From Desulfobacterales bacterium (lineage in GTDB: Bacteria > Desulfobacterota > DSM-4660 > Desulfatiglandales > Desulfatiglandaceae): a stretch of DNA of 7,147 bases. The notes below the pieces were generated by a model. It saw nothing but the letters and a program-made list of their open reading frames with translations. It made no database searches and was not told where the DNA came from. This document shows, piece by piece, positions 1 through 4,983 of the stretch. Every line of letters begins with the position of its first letter. Position 1 is the stretch's first letter. The position numbers and the translations under genes are program-made. The stretch is from positions 1-7,147 of the forward strand of contig JAMOVZ010000269.1 of NCBI GenBank assembly GCA_027061865.1. Direction: 5' to 3'.

Positions 1-17
1 TGGAGGAGGAGAGATAG

Positions 18-1109
18 ATGAAAGTGGCATTGAGCCTTGTTTGCGCTGTTTTTCTATTTTACAACGTGACAATTGCTGGAGAACTTTTAACTGGCAAGAC
101 AAAGCATACCAAGTTCGAACCAGGGGATAAGGTCTTGCTCCAATACGGCTTCGGTAAGTGTCCTGTGGGTGAAATCCCAGAGGGTTTTGAGAAAATTAAA
201 GGGGCTGTGGAGTGCGTGAAATATGAAGACCGGATTTGGGTGGCCCCAAGCACTGACAATGATGCGCGACTATACAAAAAGATAGGCCTTGGCCGCGATG
301 ACTTTTCAATTGATTTTGACATCATACTCTACCAGGAACTCTCAGGTGCAGCAGGCCCTGATTTTATCCTCCGCCTCTTGGAGAGCCGCGGGGCTGAATG
401 GGACAAAGCGAGGCTGCCCTATGACGTGGAACTAAAGGGTTATTACCACAAGTGTGGAGTTCAGTTGGAAGGCATAGGCAGAATTGAAGAGGTTCAAAAT
501 GCCCACAAAAAGAAAATACATATTGCTGTTCAGGCACGGCGCGGGCAATTTCGGGTCTTTGTAAATGGAAAGAGGGCTGTTTCAGTGCCATTTGACAAGA
601 TCACCCCTAATGAACAAGTGAGCGGATTTGAATTAATGTTTATGAGGGATACTAATGCGTATGGCGTATTGGTCACCAATATACGTGTTGCAAAATATAC
701 TCAAGAGGAAACCAGGCCTGCTCCGGAAAAACTTGGAATCAAGGTGGAAAAGACCTCTGAAGGAACAAAACTAACCGTTCCTGAAAGGGTGCTTTTTGAT
801 TTCAATGAGTTTATCCTTAAGCCAGAGGCAAAAAACGCCTTGAACGTGGTGGCCGATGTTATCAGGGAAAACAATCCAAGGGTTATCCAAGTCACAGGTT
901 ATACTGACAACGTGGGAGATGAGGACTATAACCTCAAGCTCTCCCTTCAACGGGCTCAATCAGCTGCCGACTACCTCATGTACTGCCAAGGGCTCGATCC
1001 CGGCAAGTTCAAGATTGAGGGCAAAGGCGAGTCAAACCCCATTGCAACCAATGATAGCGAAGAGGGGCGGGCCAAAAACCGCCGGGTGGAGATCAAGCTT
1101 ATAAAGTGA
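18..1109 (+). CDS. OmpA-family envelope protein with lectin-like N-terminal half
   Basis: A 363-residue secreted protein, probably anchored to peptidoglycan in the periplasm or outer membrane. Residues 1-20 look like a signal peptide: Lys2, then a hydrophobic run ending near NVTIA-GE. Residues about 33-228 form a beta-rich region that begins FEPGDKVL and contains FRVFVNGKRAVSVPF, the style of concanavalin A/LamG-like folds seen in some OmpA-family proteins; the ligand is unknown. Residues about 250-363 are the OmpA C-terminal domain, with TGYTDNVG (293-300), NLKLSLQRA (305-313) and a closing GRAKNRRVEI. Asp297 and Arg312 sit 15 residues apart, as do the Asp/Arg pair that binds diaminopimelate in Acinetobacter OmpA, so peptidoglycan binding is likely. 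The start is supported by GGAGGAGG at 2-9. No beta-barrel porin domain is visible. The gene is visibly AT-richer than the efflux operon. It converges on the minus-strand zinc-ribbon gene, 21 bases away. The OmpA domain is sure; the N-terminal fold is less so. Confidence 0.92.
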   Translation: MKVALSLVCAVFLFYNVTIAGELLTGKTKHTKFEPGDKVLLQYGFGKCPVGEIPEGFEKIKGAVECVKYEDRIWVAPSTDNDARLYKKIGLGRDDFSIDFDIILYQELSGAAGPDFILRLLESRGAEWDKARLPYDVELKGYYHKCGVQLEGIGRIEEVQNAHKKKIHIAVQARRGQFRVFVNGKRAVSVPFDKITPNEQVSGFELMFMRDTNAYGVLVTNIRVAKYTQEETRPAPEKLGIKVEKTSEGTKLTVPERVLFDFNEFILKPEAKNALNVVADVIRENNPRVIQVTGYTDNVGDEDYNLKLSLQRAQSAADYLMYCQGLDPGKFKIEGKGESNPIATNDSEEGRAKNRRVEIKLIK

Positions 1110-1118
1110 AGTTATTGT

Positions 1119-1133
1119 TAATATGATATATTA
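1119..1133. repeat. AT-rich inverted repeat at a convergent gene junction
   Basis: TAATAT and ATATTA form a 6-bp inverted repeat around a 3-base centre. It lies between the end of the OmpA-family gene and the stop codon of the zinc-ribbon gene, and includes that stop. There is no GC-rich stem and no clear T-run, so it is at best a weak bidirectional terminator. No better terminator is visible at this junction. Confidence 0.25.
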
Positions 1134-1349
1134 CTCCTGCGGCCTTTGCAGGGAAGAGGTGCCAGCGGGTGCCCCACCGCCCCTAAAACATCTTCCTTGG
1201 CCATCTCCACCGCCTCTTTCCCGGCCTCTCCGATCTTTGGGGTGGCGGTGAATGTTGAGGCTTCCGCACTCAGGGCATGCTCGGGGCCTGCCCGTTCCAT
1301 AGGGAACCTTCCATTCTTTTTTGCACTCGTAGCATACAAACCTTCTCAT
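1131..1349 (-). CDS. small zinc-ribbon protein with Gly/Arg-rich tail
   Basis: A 72-residue protein beginning MRRFVCYECKKEW. Residues 6-28 carry two CxxC knuckles (Cys6/Cys9 and Cys25/Cys28) about 15 residues apart, a classic zinc-ribbon spacing; the second is CPECGS. The tail from residue 37 is rich in Gly, Arg and Asp, with one extra Cys at 54. I chose ATG at 1349 because GGAGG (complement of 1358-1362) lies 8 bases upstream. A GTG at 1364 is in frame but would overlap that ribosome binding site. Small zinc-ribbon proteins of this look occur in sulfate reducers and other anaerobes, often near NifX/NifB-like or DUF134 genes; that is recollection, and no such gene is in the window. The function is unknown; nucleic-acid binding or a metal-related accessory role is plausible. 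It lies downstream of the MBL-fold gene on the same strand but probably has its own promoter near 1558-1586. Confidence 0.8.
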   Translation of the reverse strand: MRRFVCYECKKEWKVPYGTGRPRACPECGSLNIHRHPKDRRGRERGGGDGQGRCFRGGGAPAGTSSLQRPQE

Positions 1350-1400
1350 AATCATCACCTCCACTGGTCCAACTTTTTTCTTAGGTTAGGGCCCTTGCTT

Positions 1401-1526
1401 TTACAACGGCTTGGCCGGACAGAATGCACACCCTTGGCAACCCCCAGCTGGGTAGCATTCTCCACATATTTGCTAAAGGCATGGGCCCACCGCATCCGGG
1501 TCAAGAGCGAGCCTCTTTGAGAACAC
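1401..1526 (-). pseudogene. possible small Cys-rich ORF interrupted by an amber codon
   Basis: On the minus strand, a GTG at 1526 has GGTGGAG (complement of 1536-1542) nine bases upstream and lies about 25 bases after the predicted transcription start. It opens a frame of 17 codons ending DAVGPCL, then an in-frame TAG (complement of 1473-1475), then 23 codons including CGECYPAGGCQGCAFCP, and a TAA at 1401. Six cysteines fall in the last 26 codons, five of them as CxxC-x5-CxxCxxC, a metal-binding-like pattern. If real it is a broken gene, a sequencing error, or a read-through product. It is in the same frame as the zinc-ribbon gene downstream. A competing 46-codon ORF in another frame (1495 to 1355) covers much of the same DNA. 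This is a lead rather than a firm gene call. Confidence 0.25.
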
Positions 1527-1557
1527 CGATGGTGTCTCCACCAACCTGCAGCCAATA

Positions 1558-1586
1558 AAGTTATGAGCATATGCCCATAATGTCAA
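1558..1586 (-). promoter_or_regulatory. candidate minus-strand promoter for the zinc-ribbon gene
   Basis: Read on the minus strand, a perfect -35 hexamer TTGACA (complement of 1581-1586) is followed after exactly 17 bases by TAACTT (complement of 1558-1563), which matches only three of six -10 consensus positions. CATAAC with a 15-base spacer is an alternative. Transcription would start near 1551 and run through the Cys-rich frame into the zinc-ribbon gene at 1349. The weak -10 together with a palindrome in the spacer suggests a controlled promoter. Confidence 0.45.
1561..1580. promoter_or_regulatory. 20-bp near-perfect palindrome, candidate operator
   Basis: TTATGAGCATATGCCCATAA reads the same on both strands except for one mismatched pair (the A at 1566 and the C at 1575). 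The core GCATATGC is perfect. It abuts the candidate -35 box and fills the promoter spacer, reaching into the -10, which is the expected place for a dimeric repressor site or a MerR-style spacer-binding activator site. The right half, TGCCCATAA, recurs at 2947-2955 near the other minus-strand gene. The cognate regulator is not identifiable from this window. Confidence 0.55.
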
Positions 1587-1649
1587 GCTGTTTTAATGAT
1601 TCGGCCCTGCGATAGCAACTCGGCTAAATTTGACAAGAACATGGTGGTA

Positions 1650-2609
1650 TCAGGATAAATAGATGGTGGAGCCCACACTGTTAAGGACGAAGCGGCCTGG
1701 AAATTCCTGGGCGAATCGCTCAAGCGCCCTCCACCCGGTGCAGTGCATTGGAACAATGACTTCCGGCCCAATGCCTTTCAATTCGCTTATTGTCCTTTCA
1801 ATTATTGGCTCAAAGGCTGGGCCAGTAAGGTGGAATCCGCCAAGCACGGCGTGAACTCGTGCTACACCAGTGAGCTTTCTTGCATGGGTCACCGTATTTA
1901 TTATTCCTGAGTGGCTGCAGCCAGAAATTACCACCAGCCCCTTTCCTTTCAGGTGAATGGCCAGGGCCTGGTCGTCAGCTATCGGATCTGGCACCATCTC
2001 TCCGTTTTTTTCCATCAAGGCCCCGGGAAGGCCTTTTTCAAACTCGGTGGTGCGCTCTATCTCACCAGTAACCATGATGTGGCCGTCTGAAATGAGAACC
2101 GGCTCTTTGCTCTCAACCAGATTCACATTGTTTGCAAGCAGGTCTTCTCTTACGAGGGTCCTGGGGAACCTTAGCAGCCTGCCATCTGGCCGCTTGATAT
2201 AGCGGGGGGCCTGGAAGGCTCCGGGATGGACTACAAGGGTCAATGGCCTTGGCAGCGTTTGGAGTAGCTGATGGAGTGCTCCTGTATGGTCCATGTGGGC
2301 GTGGCTGATTACAACGGCCTCAATGCCTTGGCCGTCTATATCCAGGACATCCATATTGTGCAGGACCCCTATTGGGCTGTAGCCCGTGTCAAATAGGCAT
2401 TGGCGCACATTTCCTGCATCATGGACTGTAACAAGGAGGCAAAGGCCGTGTTCAGCAACAAGGGTGTCTGTGGGAATCTCCTTCCCGCTTCCCAAAGCGG
2501 GGCGTTTTACAACGTCACTATTCCCTAGCAATACATCAACGTAATTGTCGATCACAGTGGTTATCTCCACCCGGTCTACTGGTCTCAAGGAAATGTGCAA
2601 ATCAGCCAT
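1650..2609 (-). CDS. MBL-fold metallo-hydrolase, COG1237-like
   Basis: A 319-residue cytoplasmic enzyme of the metallo-beta-lactamase superfamily with no signal peptide or membrane segment. The metal-binding motif SHAHMDH places His103, His105, Asp107 and His108. Further probable ligands are His233 in SGCSHSGI, His260 in GGFHLTG and His289 in PMHCTGW. This arrangement (SGCSHSGI, then GGFHL, then a late PMHCTG) fits the group related to 7,8-dihydropterin-6-methyl-4-(beta-D-ribofuranosyl)aminobenzene 5'-phosphate synthase; that name is often transferred by similarity, so the substrate should be treated as unknown. The length is normal for the group. ATG at 2609 is supported by AGGAGG (complement of 2616-2621) six bases upstream. 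It heads the minus-strand pair, diverges from the efflux operon and is followed after about 300 bases by the zinc-ribbon gene. The family assignment is firm; the exact reaction is not. Confidence 0.92.
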   Translation of the reverse strand: MADLHISLRPVDRVEITTVIDNYVDVLLGNSDVVKRPALGSGKEIPTDTLVAEHGLCLLVTVHDAGNVRQCLFDTGYSPIGVLHNMDVLDIDGQGIEAVVISHAHMDHTGALHQLLQTLPRPLTLVVHPGAFQAPRYIKRPDGRLLRFPRTLVREDLLANNVNLVESKEPVLISDGHIMVTGEIERTTEFEKGLPGALMEKNGEMVPDPIADDQALAIHLKGKGLVVISGCSHSGIINTVTHARKLTGVARVHAVLGGFHLTGPAFEPIIERTISELKGIGPEVIVPMHCTGWRALERFAQEFPGRFVLNSVGSTIYLS

Positions 2610-2687
2610 CCCTTCCCTCCTCCCTGGATTTTTACCCTTTTATGCAGCCACATATTGCCAGCCTCTGTTTCTTACAGCACTCACCGC

Positions 2688-2706
2688 CCTCTTCACCTCG
2701 AAGAGG
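2688..2706. repeat. 7-bp perfect hairpin in the presumed MBL-gene leader
   Basis: CCTCTTC and GAAGAGG flank a five-base loop (ACCTC on the plus strand). No T-run follows on either strand, so it is not an intrinsic terminator. If the MBL gene is transcribed from a distant promoter, this hairpin would lie in its 5' leader, about 80 bases before the start codon. Confidence 0.35.
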
Positions 2707-2892
2707 AGCAGGTACACATCTTCCTATATGCCCGTGTATATCCCTTTTACCGCAGCCTCAGCCTGGCAGTTTACAGCTCCTTACCGACAATGGCAAAAGG
2801 CCTGCCTTCATATACATTCAAAGGAGAGGTTGCCCCTGGTTCCGACACTGGATAGTGTGAAAAAGTTCAGAGCCTTTGTAAAGATTCTTTTT

Positions 2893-2914
2893 CTTTGCCT
2901 GCAAACTGGCAAAG
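2893..2914. repeat. 7-bp hairpin with 8-base loop
   Basis: CTTTGCC and GGCAAAG flank TGCAAACT. An alternative, overlapping hairpin CTGGC-AAA-GCCAG occupies 2906-2918, so the two structures are mutually exclusive. On the plus strand a T-rich stretch follows from about 2921, but it is interrupted and too far from the stem for a confident terminator. Confidence 0.3.
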
Positions 2915-2938
2915 CCAGCCTTCATTCATTTTTTCTCT

Positions 2939-2966
2939 ATTGTATTTGCCCATAACTCCAGGCCAA
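2939..2966 (-). promoter_or_regulatory. weak candidate minus-strand promoter for the MBL-fold gene
   Basis: On the minus strand TTGGCC (complement of 2961-2966) is followed after 16 bases by TACAAT (complement of 2939-2944), which matches five of six -10 positions; the -35 matches four of six. It would give a leader of about 320 bases before the MBL start at 2609. The spacer contains TTATGGGCA, identical to one half of the palindrome at 1561-1580. No better promoter was seen nearer to the gene, but confidence is low. Confidence 0.3.
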
Positions 2967-2991
2967 AACACCTAAGGCAGAGATTTTTGGG

Positions 2992-3020
2992 TTGACAGAA
3001 ATTTTTAGTGCTTCTAATAT
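2992..3020 (+). promoter_or_regulatory. sigma70-type promoter of the MarR-efflux operon
   Basis: A perfect TTGACA (2992-2997) is followed after exactly 17 bases by TAATAT (3015-3020), which matches four of six -10 positions, in AT-rich DNA. Transcription would start near 3027, about 50 bases before the MarR start codon at 3076. No competing promoter is seen between the three genes, so it probably drives the whole operon. Confidence 0.65.
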
Positions 3021-3029
3021 TAAGATTGT

Positions 3030-3066
3030 CTAAATTTTAGTTGCTCAATAATTTAATAAGACTAAA
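3030..3066. promoter_or_regulatory. candidate MarR operator and leader inverted repeats
   Basis: CTAAATTTTAG at 3030-3040 is a perfect inverted repeat of CTAAA around a central T, placed just downstream of the predicted transcription start where a repressor would block initiation or early elongation. A third copy of the half-site occurs at 3062-3066, so TTTAGT (3036-3041) and ACTAAA (3061-3066) also form a 6-bp inverted repeat across 19 bases. In RNA that pairing would reach into AAAGGA (3064-3069), the ribosome binding site of the MarR gene. Autoregulation by the adjacent MarR protein is the simplest reading. Confidence 0.45.
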
Positions 3067-3075
3067 GGATTTGGC

Positions 3076-3573
3076 ATGAATGATAAAGCCGATAAGGCCG
3101 TGGAACAGGCACGCTTCATTTTCACCACCGCCCGCCTGATACAGGAGCGCATCCTCAAGGAGCACGCCCAATTCCTGGCAAAGCAGAAAGCTGGAGAGAA
3201 ATTCATGGAGCTGTCAGCCGCACAATACCGCTGCCTCCTAACGGTCCGGATTTGCGGCAAGGTCACGGTGGGTGAGCTTGCCCGGCGGCTGGGGGTCTCC
3301 CCTGCCTCGGCCTCTGTTATGGTGGAGCGGCTGGTGGAAAAGGGGATGCTGAAGCGAACCAGGAGCAAGCAGGACCGACGAAAAGTAATGGTTACCCTCA
3401 CAGCCCAGGCAGAAAAGTTTGCAGATTCCCTTGAAGAACACATGCTTCATGTGTTCACGGATCTTGTCCGGAAAGTGGGGCCTGAGACAGCGGCCATGTG
3501 GTGCGAGGTCTTGAGCCGTATCAAAGAGCACCTTATGGAAGAACCCACATTCTCAAATGGAGGTGAGATCTAA
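3076..3573 (+). CDS. MarR-family transcriptional regulator
   Basis: A 165-residue winged helix-turn-helix DNA-binding protein, probably the local repressor of this efflux operon. The helix-turn-helix spans about residues 63-90 (VTVGELARRLGVSPASASVM within it), and the wing, RSKQDRRKVMVTLT, spans 96-109 with the Asp-Arg-Arg typical of MarR proteins. The N- and C-terminal helices (about 5-40 and 111-155) would form the dimer interface, where family members usually bind small phenolic or drug-like ligands. AAAGGA at 3064-3069 lies six bases before ATG. It is the first gene of the operon, and its TAA overlaps the adaptor ATG by one base (TAATG), which suggests translational coupling. MarR genes leading efflux operons usually repress their own promoter until a substrate of the pump binds; that role is inferred here from position. 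The family call is firm and the ligand is unknown. Confidence 0.93.
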   Translation: MNDKADKAVEQARFIFTTARLIQERILKEHAQFLAKQKAGEKFMELSAAQYRCLLTVRICGKVTVGELARRLGVSPASASVMVERLVEKGMLKRTRSKQDRRKVMVTLTAQAEKFADSLEEHMLHVFTDLVRKVGPETAAMWCEVLSRIKEHLMEEPTFSNGGEI

Positions 3574-4982
3574 TGCCCCCTTCACAAGGAGCCATGCATG
3601 CAAAACCCGGCTCATCACCATCCAAGAAAACGGGTAACGGAAAAATCATATTCCGCATCGTTATCTGTGCCTTGATCCTGGCCCTAGGAGCAGTAGCAAT
3701 GGTGGTTCTTTCCAAGATGAAAAAACGCCCCCCGGAAAGCCCACGTGTTGAGCGTCCCTTGCGGGTGGAGGCCGTCCGGGTCGTGCCCGGGACCGCTCGC
3801 GTCTATCTTGCGGGACTGGGACGGGCCAAGCCACTGGACCAGGTGGTAATCTCGGCAGAGGTTTCAGGAAAGGTCGTGGAAATCCATCCCGGATTGGAAC
3901 CCGGTCAAGTCATCCCCAAGGGAGACCTCCTCTTTGAGATCGATCCAAGGGACTACCTGGCAGCGGTCAGGGAAGCAGAGGCCTCCGTGGCCCAAGCCCA
4001 AGCTTCCCTGAAGCAGTTGCGCATGAAGCAGCGCACAGACCGGGTCAGGCTGAAGAGGGCAAGGCGCAATATGGAGCTTGCCAGGCGGGAATACGAACGT
4101 ACCCGCCGCCTTTTCGAACAAGACCAGGTGGGCACCAGGTCCGCAGTGGAAAAGACCGAACGGGCTTATAACTCGGCCCGGGACCTGGTGGACCAACTCT
4201 CCCTAACAGTGAAACTTTACCCCCAGCGCATACAAGAGGCAGAAAGCGCACTGTCGGCAGCCAGGGCGCGTCTTGCCAGGGCACGCACCGCTCTGGAGCG
4301 ATGCCGCGTCAAGGCCCCTTTTGAGGGGAGGGTGGTATCGGCATCAGTGGAAAAGGACCAGTTTGTATCGGCTAGCCAGCCTCTCCTCACTCTGGCCGAT
4401 GACTCGGTACTGGAAATCCAGGTCTCCCTTAACAGCGACGAGGTGGCTCAATGGCTCACCTTTTTGCCCGGCTCCCACCAAAACAAGGGGGCCTGGTTTC
4501 CACCTATCGCTAGGGTGCCCTGCGAAATCCGCTCCACTCAAGGAGGAGGCAACATGTGGCAAGGCACGCTTCACCGAGTGGTTGGCTTCCACGAGAAGAC
4601 CCGGACCGTGACCGTGGCGGTCCGGGTTACAGCGCAACAGGCACGAGCCTCTTCCCCGGACAGACTTCCCCTGGTGGCAGGCATGTTCTGCTCCGTCAGG
4701 ATCCCCGGCAAGACACTGGAGAACGTGGTGGTTTTACCGCGCCATGCGGTCAGTTTCGAAAATACGGTCTACCGCGTTGTGAATGGCCGCCTCAAGACGA
4801 CCCCAGTGCAGGTGGCCCGCATAGAAACGGACACTGTGTACATTACTGGAGGGCTGTCTGCCGGCGACACAGTCATCACAACCCGGCTCGTGGCGCCCCT
4901 GGAAAACAGCCTGGTGGAAGTATGCAACATCCCCGGGGACAGGCGGAAATCCCCAAAGCCTGATGTGAACATGGGGTCTTGA
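3573..4982 (+). CDS. RND efflux periplasmic adaptor (HlyD/AcrA-type membrane fusion protein)
   Basis: A 469-residue adaptor that would link the inner-membrane RND pump to an outer-membrane channel across the periplasm. After a basic N-terminus, residues about 25-47 form a single hydrophobic segment without a lipobox Cys, so it is anchored by a membrane helix rather than a lipid as in AcrA. The first half of the biotinyl-lipoyl-like domain is near 88-125 (VSGKVVEIHPG, GDLLFEIDP). A long Ala/Arg/Glu-rich coiled-coil hairpin covers about 127-243, and the second lipoyl half follows at about 244-275 (VKAPFEGRV, with VEKDQFVSASQPLLTLAD). The beta-barrel and membrane-proximal domains follow, with LVAGMFCSVRIPG near 367-379 and VVLPRHAVSFENTVYRV near 386-402. 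The ATG overlaps the MarR stop; GGAGGTGA at 3559-3566 serves as the ribosome binding site. The length is slightly above the usual range of about 350-420, partly from the N-terminal extension and a segment near 298-330. Confidence 0.94.
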   Translation: MPPSQGAMHAKPGSSPSKKTGNGKIIFRIVICALILALGAVAMVVLSKMKKRPPESPRVERPLRVEAVRVVPGTARVYLAGLGRAKPLDQVVISAEVSGKVVEIHPGLEPGQVIPKGDLLFEIDPRDYLAAVREAEASVAQAQASLKQLRMKQRTDRVRLKRARRNMELARREYERTRRLFEQDQVGTRSAVEKTERAYNSARDLVDQLSLTVKLYPQRIQEAESALSAARARLARARTALERCRVKAPFEGRVVSASVEKDQFVSASQPLLTLADDSVLEIQVSLNSDEVAQWLTFLPGSHQNKGAWFPPIARVPCEIRSTQGGGNMWQGTLHRVVGFHEKTRTVTVAVRVTAQQARASSPDRLPLVAGMFCSVRIPGKTLENVVVLPRHAVSFENTVYRVVNGRLKTTPVQVARIETDTVYITGGLSAGDTVITTRLVAPLENSLVEVCNIPGDRRKSPKPDVNMGS

Positions 4983-4983
4983 A

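Larger units (their letters stand above)
2610..3075. other. 466-base divergent intergenic region, no convincing gene
   Basis: This region separates the MBL-fold gene (leftward) from the MarR-led operon (rightward). Open frames here, such as plus 2642-2860, lack a good ribosome binding site and have low-complexity Pro/Ser-rich translations with no recognisable motif, so I leave them out. It contains two 7-bp hairpins (2688-2706 and 2893-2914), a short inverted repeat ACACT/AGTGT (2845-2858), a candidate promoter on each strand, and the AT-rich control region of the MarR gene. It is longer than two promoters need, so an unrecognised small RNA or a long leader for the MBL gene is possible. Confidence 0.6.

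Noticed and set aside
1136..1152. CCTGC/GCAGG inverted repeat with 7-base loop as a terminator
   Set aside because: It lies inside the end of the zinc-ribbon coding sequence, has only a 5-bp stem and no T-run on either strand.
1355..1495. A 46-codon minus-strand ORF (extendable to 1570) that ends on the ribosome binding site of the zinc-ribbon gene
   Set aside because: It lacks a good ribosome site, its extended start lies upstream of the predicted transcription start, and the translation shows no motif. The Cys-rich frame on the same DNA is the more suggestive one, although neither is proven.
2845..2858. ACACT-GGAT-AGTGT inverted repeat as an operator
   Set aside because: It is only five bases per arm, not placed at a convincing promoter, and expected by chance in a region of this length.
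2545..2955. Plus-strand open frames of 72-136 codons across the MBL start and the intergenic region
   Set aside because: The longest begins antisense inside the MBL gene; the others are low-complexity Pro/Ser-rich translations with no ribosome site. They are probably chance frames.
3864..4284. Long minus-strand ORFs inside the adaptor gene
   Set aside because: They lie opposite the Arg/Ala/Glu-rich coiled-coil codons, whose composition suppresses stop codons on the other strand; no motif or ribosome site.
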